Assembly (NCBI GenBank): GCA_005772945.1
Contig: SXIE01000467.1
Coordinates: 1 to 10,990 of the forward strand
Direction of reading: 5' to 3'
DNA length: 10,990 bases
From: Pseudomonadota bacterium
GTDB taxonomy: Bacteria; Myxococcota; UBA9042; PHBI01
Shown piece after piece: positions 1 through 7,655 of the stretch; position 1 is the first letter of the stretch, and each line of letters opens with the position of its first letter. Position numbers and translations under genes: made by a program. The notes beneath the pieces were generated by a model, which saw nothing but the letters and a program-made list of their open reading frames with translations, did no database searches and was not told the origin of the DNA.

Positions 1-363
1 CTGATCGTGTTCATGGTGTCCGCTCCGATGCTCGACCAGGGCGTCGAGGTCGACCTTCCCAAGGCGGCCGCACAGGTCATCGATCCTCCCAAGGAGAAGG
101 TCAGCCTCAACATCTCCATCGACAGCAAGCAACGGATCACGGTGGCAATGGGTGACAAGGCCGACGTGGTGCCTCCGGCGGATCTGAAGAACAAGCTGAA
201 GATGCTCATCCCCGGCGACCCCGAGAACGCGGACGTCAGCCTTCGCGCAGATGCATCGGTGCAGTACGGGTTCGTCGCGCAAGTGTCCGCCGCGATTCGG
301 CGATTCGGCGTGAAGAAGATCAATCTGGTGACGCAGCAGACCGAGCAGCAGGGCGAGTTCTAG
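1..363 (+). CDS. ExbD/TolR family biopolymer transport protein (5' partial)
   Basis: This is the C-terminal 120 residues of an ExbD/TolR-type protein; the gene runs off the left edge in frame 1. The first residues (LIVFMVSAP) are the end of the single transmembrane helix. They are followed by the family's typical junction, MLDQGVEVDLPKA, where the chain enters the periplasm. The remaining ~95 residues match the periplasmic domain, including a VSLRADASVQYG-type strand and a KKINLVTQ strand near the end. Proteins of this family pair with an ExbB/TolQ proton channel in the inner membrane and transmit proton motive force to TonB or TolA. TolR and ExbD cannot be separated from this fragment. A tolQ/exbB gene would be expected just upstream, outside the window. 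The gene ends with TAG and is followed within 60 bp by an intrinsic terminator, so it is probably the last gene of its operon. Confidence 0.9.
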   Translation: MIVFMVSAPMLDQGVEVDLPKAAAQVIDPPKEKVSLNISIDSKQRITVAMGDKADVVPPADLKNKLKMLIPGDPENADVSLRADASVQYGFVAQVSAAIRRFGVKKINLVTQQTEQQGEF

Positions 364-418
364 GTTCGGCGCCGGCCCGCCGCTAACGCAGGCCCTTCTA
401 AAGAACGAGAGACGAGAG

Positions 419-450
419 AGCCCGGCCAGAGCGCCGGGCTTTCTTGTTTT
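419..450 (+). terminator. Intrinsic terminator after the ExbD/TolR gene
   Basis: A perfect 8-bp stem (AGCCCGGC at 419-426 with GCCGGGCT at 433-440) closes a 6-nt loop and runs into TTTCTTGTTTT. This is a textbook rho-independent terminator for the plus-strand gene ending at 363. The other flank is purine-rich on the plus strand (AAAGAACGAGAGACGAGAG), so a minus-strand transcript would end in a pyrimidine-rich, partly U-rich tail. The element may therefore also stop the convergent L,D-transpeptidase gene, whose stop codon is at 498, though more weakly. Confidence 0.85.
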
Positions 451-497
451 CGCATCGTGGGTCTGCGGGCCTACGCAGCGGCGGGCTCGCTACAGCG

Positions 498-1664
498 TCA
501 AGGCACGAACAGGGACGCGCGGCGGCCAGCGACGACGAGCCCGGTGCGGGCGCGGGCCTCGGGATCCATGTAGATGTCGACGAGCTCCTCGTCCGCCAGC
601 GGCGCACCGACAACCCGCTCGATGACGTAGAGGTTGCCGGCGACACGGTACGACGGGGCCACATCGGTCCCGAAGTTCTTGAGCCGGTAGAATCGGTCGT
701 TCGCGTGTGGGTAGGGGTGCCACGCGTCGGCCCGCGAAGCGCCGCGGATAGCCGTTGGGAGCGCGCCGGCCGTGCCCTGAACGAACGCCGAGAGCTCGTC
801 GAGGTCCGCGTCGCGCAGTGTCATGCAGCCGTGTGAAATGAAGCCACGAACGAGCTGCCGTCCCTGCCAGGCGTGAAAGGCCACGCGCGTCACGCCGAAC
901 GCACGGTGCAGCGCGCCGTCCGAGCCGGTCCAGACGAAGGGGACTGCCAGGGGAATGTAGGGCTTGCCGCGGAACCACGAGCCGAGCGCGCGGTAGGCGT
1001 CTTTCTTGTCGACGTGGCCCCATTCGGTCGACGGCGTCAGGGAGGCGACGCGGCCCTTCGCGCGGATGCGATCGATGGCGCCCACGCCCACCGGAAAGAC
1101 GCGCCGGAAGCCGAGCGAGGGGTCCTCGAGAATGGCGAGCTCGCCCGCCAAGCTGACGGCGATACGCAGGCGCAAGTCGGACAGCGCGCGTTCGAAGACG
1201 ATTCGCGGCGTCCCGAAGTCACAAACCGCGGCACCGTCGGCCAGAGGGACGGCCACGCGCACGACGCCCAAGCCCCGGCCGCGTTGGGTGCGGTCGGCGT
1301 CGGTGAAGCGGGCCGCGCGTCCCACGATGTCGACGACGATTTCATCCGACGTCGCCGACACGAACGACGTCGACACAACGCTCAGGAAGGCGCCCACGCC
1401 CGAGGCGCGCACGTAGCGCGCGAGAGCATGCCCGAGCTCGGTCCCCTCACCGGGGATGAGGTCGAGGTCCTCGAGCCCGACGCCACGAAGGTCGGGGTCG
1501 ACCGCATGCGGCCAAGCGAGCGGCACATGGCCGCCGTCCGCGCGGGCGTCGTCTGTCGTCCCGACGGCGAGTGCCATGACGGCCGTCCACAAAAGGGCCG
1601 CCCGCAGCATCCCGCGATAGTGCGGAAACAGAAGGCGCGCCGGCTCATGCCTTCGAATCGTCAA
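498..1664 (-). CDS. Secreted L,D-transpeptidase (YkuD catalytic domain)
   Basis: L,D-transpeptidases form 3-3 cross-links in peptidoglycan, or attach proteins to it, in the periplasm using a cysteine nucleophile. Numbering from the UUG at 1664 (388 residues), a signal peptide is visible (LRAALLWTAVMALAVG, cleavage near DARA/DG at ~43). An unrecognised region of ~140 residues follows. The YkuD domain (~185-300) starts at FPVGVG and SLTPSTEWG and contains H264 plus the catalytic block SHGCMTLRDAD, with C280 as the predicted nucleophile. About 85 residues follow the domain. The UUG start is preferred because it alone has a good Shine-Dalgarno sequence (AAAGGA, 8 nt away). An AUG at 1610 would give 370 residues and still keep the signal peptide, but lacks a clear ribosome site. 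The reading frame stays open upstream to 1823. The exact substrate (peptidoglycan cross-linking, lipoprotein attachment or other) cannot be told. Confidence 0.85.
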   Translation of the reverse strand: MTIRRHEPARLLFPHYRGMLRAALLWTAVMALAVGTTDDARADGGHVPLAWPHAVDPDLRGVGLEDLDLIPGEGTELGHALARYVRASGVGAFLSVVSTSFVSATSDEIVVDIVGRAARFTDADRTQRGRGLGVVRVAVPLADGAAVCDFGTPRIVFERALSDLRLRIAVSLAGELAILEDPSLGFRRVFPVGVGAIDRIRAKGRVASLTPSTEWGHVDKKDAYRALGSWFRGKPYIPLAVPFVWTGSDGALHRAFGVTRVAFHAWQGRQLVRGFISHGCMTLRDADLDELSAFVQGTAGALPTAIRGASRADAWHPYPHANDRFYRLKNFGTDVAPSYRVAGNLYVIERVVGAPLADEELVDIYMDPEARARTGLVVAGRRASLFVP

Positions 1665-1672
1665 GCGTTCCG

Positions 1673-1678
1673 TCCTTT
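1673..1678 (-). promoter_or_regulatory. Ribosome binding site favouring the UUG start of the L,D-transpeptidase
   Basis: On the minus strand AAAGGA lies 8 nt before a UUG at 1664-1662. The next in-frame AUG, at 1610, has only CGCGGG-type sequence in front of it. This decides the chosen start but is not proof of it. Confidence 0.5.
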
Positions 1679-1851
1679 GTGATGGTGGCCACGACACCCC
1701 CATCCACGCGCGAACGCCGCACCATGGCGCGGGGGACGGCCCTTGTCCACCGGAATCGGGTCGAGAAACTTGCGCGTGTGCCCAACTCGTGCCGGCGCCG
1801 GCGCGGGTCGCCGTCATGGCCAATAGCGCCCCGAATTGCTATGCGCCCGCC

Positions 1852-3306
1852 ATGGCTTCGAATCCCGCCCGCTGCGCGTCCTCGTCGGCCACGGAACTCC
1901 TGCTGCTTTCGGCGACGGCCCTTGCGACCGGAATCCGCCGCCGCGAGCTGTCGTGCGAGGAGGTCGTCCGCTTCTTTCTGGGGCGCGCAGAGCGGCTCGA
2001 CTCAGACCTTCAAGCCTTTGTGCAGCTGACCGGTGCGCAGGCCGTCCTCGACGCGCGGCTGAAGGACCGCGCCCTCGCGCTGCGCAGCCTGCTGCGAAAC
2101 GAGCGCCTTCCGCCCTTCTATGGCGTGCCGGTCGGCATCAAAGATCTCAATTTCGCACGTGGCACATTCACGCGGTTTGGTTCGCGTTCATTCCGGCATC
2201 TTTGGACGCCGTTCGACGACCGGACGACCGCGTCGCTCAGGCGCGCCGGCTTCGTCGTCATGGGCAAGCTGGCCACCTCCGAGTTCGGCACGATGCCGGT
2301 GACCGAGCCGGATATCCACCCGCCGACACGCAATCCCTGGAACCTCGAGTTCTCCGCCGGTGGCTCCAGTGGCGGCTCCGGGGCCGCCGTGGCCGCCGGG
2401 CTCGTGCCGATCGCGCAGGGCAGCGACGGGGCCGGCTCGATTCGGATTCCGTCGGCCTTCTGCCATCTTTTCGGCCTCAAGCCGTCGCGCTGGCGCGTGC
2501 CCGATCCCTATGGCCGCGACGATCGTACGTCGCTCGTGTCGACGGGACCGATGGCACATTCGGTGGAAGACGCGGCGGGGATGCTCGATGCGCTTGCGGG
2601 CACTTGGAATGGACGCGAGCATTGGGCCCCGAAGCCCGCGCACACCTTCGCCGCGGGCGTCCGGAATGTGTCCGAGCGAGGGGCCGCGCGTCCGCTCAGA
2701 GTGCGCTTCTCCGCCGCATCTCCGATAGCGCGGGTGGACCCCGAGGTGCGCGCGGCACTGGAGGAGACGCTGCGCGTGGTCGCGTCGCTCGGGCACCACG
2801 TGGAAGAAGGGAAAGTGCCAGATGGGTCGCTCGCGGAATTTCTGCCAGTCTGGCAGCACATGGTCGCCAGCGTGTCGGTACCCGCCGAGGGCGGGGTGCA
2901 GTCCATCACGCGTTGGCTGAGGGTGGCGGGGCGAGCGATCCCCAAGGGCTTCGCGCTGCAACGGCGAGGCGAACTGCGCGCACGGATTCACGCGTGGTTC
3001 GGCGATGCCGATATCTGGATCACGCCGACGGTGCCCGCGCCGCCGCCGCGGATCGGAACGTGGCGGGACGGTGATCCGGCGACGGCCTTCGAGCAGGCGG
3101 CCGATATCGGCGCGTTCACCGCGGCCTTCAACCTCGGCGGGCACCCGGCTGCCTCGGTTCCAGCGGGTCTCACGCGCGCCGGCATGCCGATCGGGGTTCA
3201 GCTCGCGGGCCGTCTCTTCGAGGAGGAGACCGTGCTCGGGTTGGCGCGGCAGATCGAATTGGCGGCGCCGTGGGCGGGCCGCCGGTCGCCGTTCTTCGCG
3301 CGCTGA
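1852..3306 (+). CDS. Amidase-signature family hydrolase
   Basis: This is an amidase of the GatA/FAAH fold, which hydrolyses amide bonds with a Ser-cisSer-Lys triad. With the start at 1852 (484 residues), all three residues are present: K97 in GVPVGIKD, the cis-Ser S172 in AGGSSGGSG, and the nucleophile S196 in GSDGAGSIRIP. The 24-residue spacing between the two serines equals that of FAAH. Length is normal for the family (450-500). There is no obvious signal peptide, so it is probably cytoplasmic. Upstream in-frame starts exist at 1789 (GUG) and 1816 (AUG). None of the three has a good Shine-Dalgarno sequence; 1852 is chosen because the family's N-terminal helix (ATELLLLSATALATGIRRREL) begins soon after it. 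No gatB or gatC lies next to it, and the GatA-specific context is absent, so it is more likely a stand-alone amidase than a Glu-tRNA amidotransferase subunit. The substrate cannot be predicted. Confidence 0.9.
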   Translation: MASNPARCASSSATELLLLSATALATGIRRRELSCEEVVRFFLGRAERLDSDLQAFVQLTGAQAVLDARLKDRALALRSLLRNERLPPFYGVPVGIKDLNFARGTFTRFGSRSFRHLWTPFDDRTTASLRRAGFVVMGKLATSEFGTMPVTEPDIHPPTRNPWNLEFSAGGSSGGSGAAVAAGLVPIAQGSDGAGSIRIPSAFCHLFGLKPSRWRVPDPYGRDDRTSLVSTGPMAHSVEDAAGMLDALAGTWNGREHWAPKPAHTFAAGVRNVSERGAARPLRVRFSAASPIARVDPEVRAALEETLRVVASLGHHVEEGKVPDGSLAEFLPVWQHMVASVSVPAEGGVQSITRWLRVAGRAIPKGFALQRRGELRARIHAWFGDADIWITPTVPAPPPRIGTWRDGDPATAFEQAADIGAFTAAFNLGGHPAASVPAGLTRAGMPIGVQLAGRLFEEETVLGLARQIELAAPWAGRRSPFFAR

Positions 3307-3322
3307 CGCGGCGAATCAGCGC
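3300..3322. terminator. Inverted repeat containing both convergent stop codons (possible bidirectional terminator)
   Basis: GCGCTGA (3300-3306) and TCAGCGC (3316-3322) form a perfect 7-bp inverted repeat around a 9-nt loop. The UGA of the plus-strand amidase and the UGA of the minus-strand TPR protein each sit inside one arm. No U-tract follows on either side, so this is at best a stem without the classical tail. Termination here may be Rho-dependent or rely on transcript collision. Confidence 0.35.
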
Positions 3323-5967
3323 CCCAGGATCGCGCGCGCGTCCGCATTCTGGGGATCGATGAGCAGCGCCGACTCGGCCTCGAACTGCGCGACGTCGTTC
3401 AGGCCGAACGCGGCGGCGGCTTTCGCGAATACGACGTGCGTAGCCGCAGAAAACGGGGCGATGTGCGTCGTGCGCTCGCCCCAGTGCAGCACGTCGGCCT
3501 TGGTGCCGCCGTGGGTCGCGACGCCCGCGAGGAGCTCGCTGGCGAGCGCGACATCCATTTGGTCGACGCGCGCGAGGCGCACCCGCACCGCATAGGCATC
3601 GGTCTTGCGCGCCGAGGTTTCGAGCACGCGGATGAGCGCCTCGAACAGCGCCTGATCTTTTGGGTTGAGCGCGATGGCGGCCTCGAGATGGGTCGCCGCC
3701 GCCGGCAGGTCCTTGGCCTCCAGCGCGAGCGCCGCAAGCTTCTGCCGGACTTCGAGCGCATCGCCCCCGGCCGCCAGGATAGCCTCGAAGTCCGCCTTGC
3801 CGCCCGCCTTGTCGCCTTTCGCGAGTCGCAAGCCGCCGCGCACGAACAGCGCGAGGCCGTGGTCACCCGCCTGCACCGCGCGCTCGGCGAAGCTCGCCGC
3901 GCCGGCCTCATCCTGCGTGGCGAGTGCCGCCGCGGCCGCCTCGGCCAGCTGGGTCCCGTTGGCGTCGGGCTTCCGGCCCGTCGCGATGCGCGCCTCCGCG
4001 TTCGCCCGGTAGCTCGCCAGCTCCCATGGAAACGCGCGATCCAGGTAGGCCAACTCCTTGCCGAGCCACGCGAAAAAGCGCGTGTCGAACGTCGCGATGT
4101 CGATGCCGAGCGCCTGCCGAAACACGTCCGGCGTGGTCTTGCGCTTGCCCCAGAGCTCGAGCATCCGCTTCAACTTCGCGAATCCCCATTCGGCGTGGAT
4201 GAAGCGCGCGACCTCGTACGCCTGATAGTAGGCGACCAGGATGTCGTCGATGCTCTTGGCCTGCGTGAAGCTGAGGTCGAAGTCCGCCGCGCCCCTCAGA
4301 GTCTTGGCGCGAAAGGCGTGGCGCAATTCGAGATCCATTTCGCGCTCCCACTCGGGGCGCCCCTCGGTCGACTCGAAGACCGCCATGCCCTCGGTGAACC
4401 ACCGCGGCACGCGACTGTCCGAGAGCTGGATGTGGTAGGTGTGCGCGAGCTCGTGCCAGAGGACCTCAGCCCAATTGAAATTGCCAGCGGACGGCGAGCG
4501 CGCCGTGATGACGTGACCGAAGCAGATCCCGTGCGCAGCGAGCCCCGGCAAGCCCGTCGACCGCACGGCGAAGGTCTCGGTGTCATTGAAGATTTCGACG
4601 TGCAGCGGCGGCTTCGGCTTGAACCCATACTTCTTGGTGAAGTGTCCGTACGCCTCGTTCAGCAGTTTTGGCACATAGCGCGCGAGGACCTCCTTTTCGC
4701 GCTTGTTCACGCGCAGCCGAAACGGCCCCGCCTCGACCCACGCGAAGTTCTTTTCCACGTCGTCATAGAAGTGCGCGAGCAGGTTGTAGGTCTTCACGTT
4801 GTAGGGGTCGCCGTCGAAGGCCTGCTGCAGCGTCTGCTTGGCCTTGTCGTCGTCGCCGATCCGCGAATACCCCGTCCCGAGCGCCGCCACCGCGTCCCAG
4901 AACTCCGGGTTCAAGGTGAGCGCCTTCTCCAAGAGCGCGATGGCCTCGGCGTACCGATGCTCGCGCTCCGCATGGTCCGCGACGATCGTATAGAACGCCG
5001 CAAAGCGAGGATTCAGCCCGAGTGCGCGCTTCTCGACCGCGCGATAGCGCGTCGTGTCATCCATCAGATAGTACGTGGCGCCGAGCAGCGCCAAGGCCTC
5101 GGGGTCGTTGGGCGCCAGGCGCAGGCTCTGGCTCTCCAGGCGCTCCGCAGCCGCCTGCAGCCGCTCATTCTGAAGGTCTACCAGCGCGAGCAGATTGTGC
5201 GCCGGCACGCATTCGGGCGCCCGCGTGAGCACCTTCCCGAGCCGCACCCCCGCCTCGGCGAAGGCCCGGTCACTCTCGATTGCCACGCGCGCGGCGCCGA
5301 CGTTCGCGCGCACGTCGTCGGGGCGCTTCGTCAGCACCTCCCGCAAAAGCCCGTCCGAATCGCGATAGTTGTACTTCGCGAGGAAGAGATCGGCCCAATA
5401 GAGCCGCGCCTCGTCGAGCGCGCCATCGAGGTCGAGCGCCTCCTTGAAGACGCGGTTCGCGTTCTTGACGTAGTCCGTCCAGTGCAGCGCCACGCCCAGC
5501 CACATCAGGTCGCGCGCGGCCTTGATGCGGTCCGCGTTGTAGTCGTCCGCGAGTGCGTCGAGGACCTTGATGCCTCGATCGTGCTCGCCCAGATCCAGGT
5601 ATGCGCGACCCAAGAGGACCCGCGCCCCATACGTCCCTCGCCCGCCCTCGACCAGCGGGCCGAGGCGCGTGACGACCTCGCGGAAGCGCGAGCGCTGCAG
5701 ATCGAGCTGCGCCAGCAGCACCTCACGCTCCGCGCCCGCCTCTTTGCTCGCCGCGAGCGCCGTTTCCGCGTCCGTCAGCCGCCACTCCCAGAGCGCCGCG
5801 CGCGCCACGCCGAGGTCGTCTGCGGGTACGGCGGGCACCGGTTCCGCCGCTCGCGCCGCGCCCCCCAGCCCAGCCCAAAGCGCGAGGAACCCGAGCGCAC
5901 CCCAGCGAACTCGGGCGCGAAGCGCTTGCCCGCGCGCCGTCGTCAGAGACCGCCCGCGATCTTCCAT
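3316..5967 (-). CDS. Exported TPR protein with a central gluzincin (peptidase MA-like) domain
   Basis: The product has 883 residues. A signal peptide (~1-40, hydrophobic GALGFLALWAGLGGAARA, cleavage before AEPV) sends it to the periplasm. Residues ~50-400 are helical tetratricopeptide repeats (for example EALALLGATYYLM and the ALTLNPEFWDAVAALGTGYSRIGD block). Residues ~415-640 form a zinc metallopeptidase domain with HELAH at 505-509 and WFTEGMAVFE, whose E526 is the expected third ligand 17 residues after the second histidine. This is the gluzincin pattern of the peptidase MA-like family. More TPRs occupy ~670-883, including LEAAIALNPKD. The long reading frame continues upstream to 6513, but the start at 5967 is chosen because it has GAGGA 6 nt away and the signal peptide directly behind it. 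It overlaps the upstream NTF2-like gene by 25 bp, so translation is probably coupled. The substrate and partners are unknown; all zinc ligands appear intact, so activity is plausible. Confidence 0.88.
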   Translation of the reverse strand: MEDRGRSLTTARGQALRARVRWGALGFLALWAGLGGAARAAEPVPAVPADDLGVARAALWEWRLTDAETALAASKEAGAEREVLLAQLDLQRSRFREVVTRLGPLVEGGRGTYGARVLLGRAYLDLGEHDRGIKVLDALADDYNADRIKAARDLMWLGVALHWTDYVKNANRVFKEALDLDGALDEARLYWADLFLAKYNYRDSDGLLREVLTKRPDDVRANVGAARVAIESDRAFAEAGVRLGKVLTRAPECVPAHNLLALVDLQNERLQAAAERLESQSLRLAPNDPEALALLGATYYLMDDTTRYRAVEKRALGLNPRFAAFYTIVADHAEREHRYAEAIALLEKALTLNPEFWDAVAALGTGYSRIGDDDKAKQTLQQAFDGDPYNVKTYNLLAHFYDDVEKNFAWVEAGPFRLRVNKREKEVLARYVPKLLNEAYGHFTKKYGFKPKPPLHVEIFNDTETFAVRSTGLPGLAAHGICFGHVITARSPSAGNFNWAEVLWHELAHTYHIQLSDSRVPRWFTEGMAVFESTEGRPEWEREMDLELRHAFRAKTLRGAADFDLSFTQAKSIDDILVAYYQAYEVARFIHAEWGFAKLKRMLELWGKRKTTPDVFRQALGIDIATFDTRFFAWLGKELAYLDRAFPWELASYRANAEARIATGRKPDANGTQLAEAAAAALATQDEAGAASFAERAVQAGDHGLALFVRGGLRLAKGDKAGGKADFEAILAAGGDALEVRQKLAALALEAKDLPAAATHLEAAIALNPKDQALFEALIRVLETSARKTDAYAVRVRLARVDQMDVALASELLAGVATHGGTKADVLHWGERTTHIAPFSAATHVVFAKAAAAFGLNDVAQFEAESALLIDPQNADARAILGR

Positions 5968-6425
5968 GCGCCGTCCTCGCGCACGAAATCCAACCGATTG
6001 AAATCGTTCTTCGGTTTCCACCCGGACATGCCGCCTTCGGTGTACTTGAAGTTGTAGAAGTACTCGTAATCGGCGTGCGCCCGATCCCCGTCGATGTCGA
6101 TCCGCCGCATCATGATGCGCATCTGGACCTCGACCACGTGGTCCTTGAAGTCCGCCAGCACGCGGTCGCGCAGCTCGTCGTAACCGTAGTCGTCGACCGT
6201 TTCGTCCGTGGTCGATCCGTTCTCGAAGTACTTGCGCGACACCATCGCCAACAGGTGCTCGGCGTCCCGCTCTTCGACCGCCTTGCGATATTCCATCACG
6301 CGCGCCCAGATCTCGCGGTTCGGCTTCGTGTCCGCGATCTCCGTCCCTTCGATATGACTGGTGGCGCAGGCACCACCCAAGGCCGCCGAAGCGCTCAACA
6401 TCACGAACAGCATGCGTCGAACCAT
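5943..6425 (-). CDS. Small lipoprotein with an NTF2-like domain
   Basis: The product has 160 residues. The N-terminus is a lipoprotein signal (MVRRMLFVMLSASAALGGAC), with a lipobox-like GGAC and the likely lipidated cysteine at residue 20. The rest reads as an alpha+beta cone of the NTF2/SnoaL type. An N-terminal helix pair (NREIWARVMEYRKAVEERDAE, then HLLAMVSRKYFE) is followed by a helix (DELRDRVLADFKDH). The beta strands of the C-terminal half end in FVREDGAWKIAGG, the typical last strand of this fold. NTF2-like domains bind small ligands or mediate protein contacts, and no catalytic assignment is possible. The start at 6425 has GAGGT 7 nt upstream on the minus strand; a longer frame to 6497 lacks this and would bury the signal peptide. 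It is the first gene of an operon with the TPR/peptidase gene, which starts inside its last codons. Confidence 0.82.
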   Translation of the reverse strand: MVRRMLFVMLSASAALGGACATSHIEGTEIADTKPNREIWARVMEYRKAVEERDAEHLLAMVSRKYFENGSTTDETVDDYGYDELRDRVLADFKDHVVEVQMRIMMRRIDIDGDRAHADYEYFYNFKYTEGGMSGWKPKNDFNRLDFVREDGAWKIAGGL

Positions 6426-6518
6426 CGCGAAGACCTCGTGTTGGGCTTGAGCCAGGCGGACCCCTGGGCGCGCGAAACCCGCGTGACCCGGAGCCACATT
6501 CCCAGGGCCACACCCGGC

Positions 6519-6547
6519 TGTCTACCCGTCATCGGACGTGCTATCAA
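6519..6547 (-). promoter_or_regulatory. Predicted sigma70-type promoter for the NTF2-lipoprotein/TPR-peptidase operon
   Basis: On the minus strand TTGATA (6547-6542) and TAGACA (6524-6519) are separated by exactly 17 bp, each close to the housekeeping consensus. The predicted transcript would start near 6512 and have an ~85-nt leader before the AUG at 6425. The -35 box overlaps the Shine-Dalgarno sequence (AAGG, 6546-6549) of the divergent plus-strand gene. Predicted from sequence only. Confidence 0.5.
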
Positions 6548-6554
6548 GGTTCCG

Positions 6555-7655
6555 ATGCGACGCGCGCACTTCGCCTTCTCAGCACTGCTCTTTCTCGTGG
6601 GCTGTATCGACACGCGCCTGCCCGACCTCACGCGCGAACTCGGCGAGGGGCGGACGGACGGCCCCTACTGCGCCCCCGACACCCTCGCCACCTTCCCGCC
6701 CGAAGAGCTGCGCATCCACATCATCGACGTGGGGCAGGGCGACGCGATTTGGGTGCAGACCCCCTACTACGACAGCCGCGAGCTCGAGTCGCGCAACGTC
6801 CTGCTCGATGCCGGCCCCTCGGGCAACCTCCCCGGCGCGTCGCCCGGCGGCGACGTCGTCGTCAACTACCTCCTCACGAACGGCCTGATCCCCGGCGAGA
6901 TCCTCCATGGACTCGTCATCACGCACGCGCACGAAGACCACTACGGCGGCGTCGAGCGCGTCGCCTCGACCTTCGAGATCGCGCGCTACGTCGACTCCGG
7001 CTTCGACGCGAACTCGAGCGGCTTCCTGGCCGCGCGCGGGGCGGCCGCCGGCGACGCCACCCGCGTCGGTGGCGACGTCTTCACGCCCGCCATTCCCGAG
7101 CTCGTGCCGCGCGTCTTCACCGCGACCGATCTCTTCGGCGAGTACGTCGACGCCACCCTCCTCTGGTCCTCCGAGACCCCCCCGAGCGGCAACAGCGCCA
7201 GCCCCTCGGGCACCGACATCAACAACACCTCGGTCGTGCTCGCCCTCCGCTGGGGCAATCGCCAGGCGCTCCTGATGGCCGACCTCGAGCAAGACATCGA
7301 AGACGCCCTCATCGCCGCGAACGACTCCGGTGAAATCAGCCTCAAGTCGAACGTCCTCAAGGTCGCCCATCACGGCAGCAGCTCATCGACCTCGCGCGCG
7401 TTCCTGGCGCGCGTATTTCCCTCGGCCTCGAGTCAGGACTGGGCCCTCATCTCGTCGGGTCGCAAGACCTTCAACGGCGTCACGCTGCCGACCGCCGACA
7501 CGCTGCTGAACCTCGCGGAGATCCTGCTTCCCAACCACATCTTGTCGACCGAGAACCGCGACGATATCAAGACGTCCGGCACCGAGCACGGAGACGACAC
7601 GATCCTCGTGCGCATCTCCGCCGACGGTCTCGTGGAGGCCTGCTATGTCCCTTGA
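6555..7655 (+). CDS. Lipoprotein with a ComEC-type metallo-beta-lactamase domain
   Basis: The product has 366 residues. The N-terminus is a short lipoprotein signal (MRRAHFAFSALLFLVGC), with a clean LVGC lipobox and C17 as the acylated residue. The domain begins at ~53 with IHIIDVGQGDAIWVQTP, the characteristic opening of the C-terminal domain of ComEC/Rec2, followed by LLDAGP. The metal-binding motif is HAHEDH (124-129). Later motifs are NNTSVVLAL, MADLE (D243) and KVAHHGSSSS (H272), again as in ComEC. ComEC-type domains act as metal-dependent phosphodiesterases or nucleases; this protein has the domain alone, without the DNA-channel membrane segments. The start at 6555 has AAGG 5 nt upstream and sits directly before the signal peptide, although the frame is open back to 6075. 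Its stop overlaps the start of the epimerase gene by 11 bp, implying one operon. The substrate is unknown. Confidence 0.87.
   Translation: MRRAHFAFSALLFLVGCIDTRLPDLTRELGEGRTDGPYCAPDTLATFPPEELRIHIIDVGQGDAIWVQTPYYDSRELESRNVLLDAGPSGNLPGASPGGDVVVNYLLTNGLIPGEILHGLVITHAHEDHYGGVERVASTFEIARYVDSGFDANSSGFLAARGAAAGDATRVGGDVFTPAIPELVPRVFTATDLFGEYVDATLLWSSETPPSGNSASPSGTDINNTSVVLALRWGNRQALLMADLEQDIEDALIAANDSGEISLKSNVLKVAHHGSSSSTSRAFLARVFPSASSQDWALISSGRKTFNGVTLPTADTLLNLAEILLPNHILSTENRDDIKTSGTEHGDDTILVRISADGLVEACYVP

Noticed and set aside
1791..1802. Perfect 12-bp palindrome GCCGGCGCCGGC between the divergent transpeptidase and amidase genes
   Set aside because: It is pure G/C repeat-like sequence, common by chance in this composition, and is not near a recognisable promoter.
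2188..3144. A 318-codon minus-strand open frame
   Set aside because: It is antisense to the amidase gene, whose catalytic triad and conserved blocks leave no doubt about the true frame; the shadow has no signal peptide or motifs.
3436..6057. An 873-codon open frame on the plus strand
   Set aside because: It is antisense to the TPR/peptidase gene for nearly its whole length, is Arg/Leu/Val-rich without domain motifs, and arises from strong GC bias in the codon positions of the real gene.
6461..6507. Inverted repeat CCCTGGG/CCCAGGG in the leader of the NTF2 lipoprotein operon
   Set aside because: The arms are 7 bp with a 32-nt gap in GC-rich DNA, a level of symmetry expected by chance; no other support.
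6426..6513. The N-terminal extension of the TPR protein frame and the extension of the NTF2 lipoprotein frame
   Set aside because: The extensions have no ribosome sites and would place the signal peptides internally. The downstream AUGs at 5967 and 6425 have good Shine-Dalgarno sequences.
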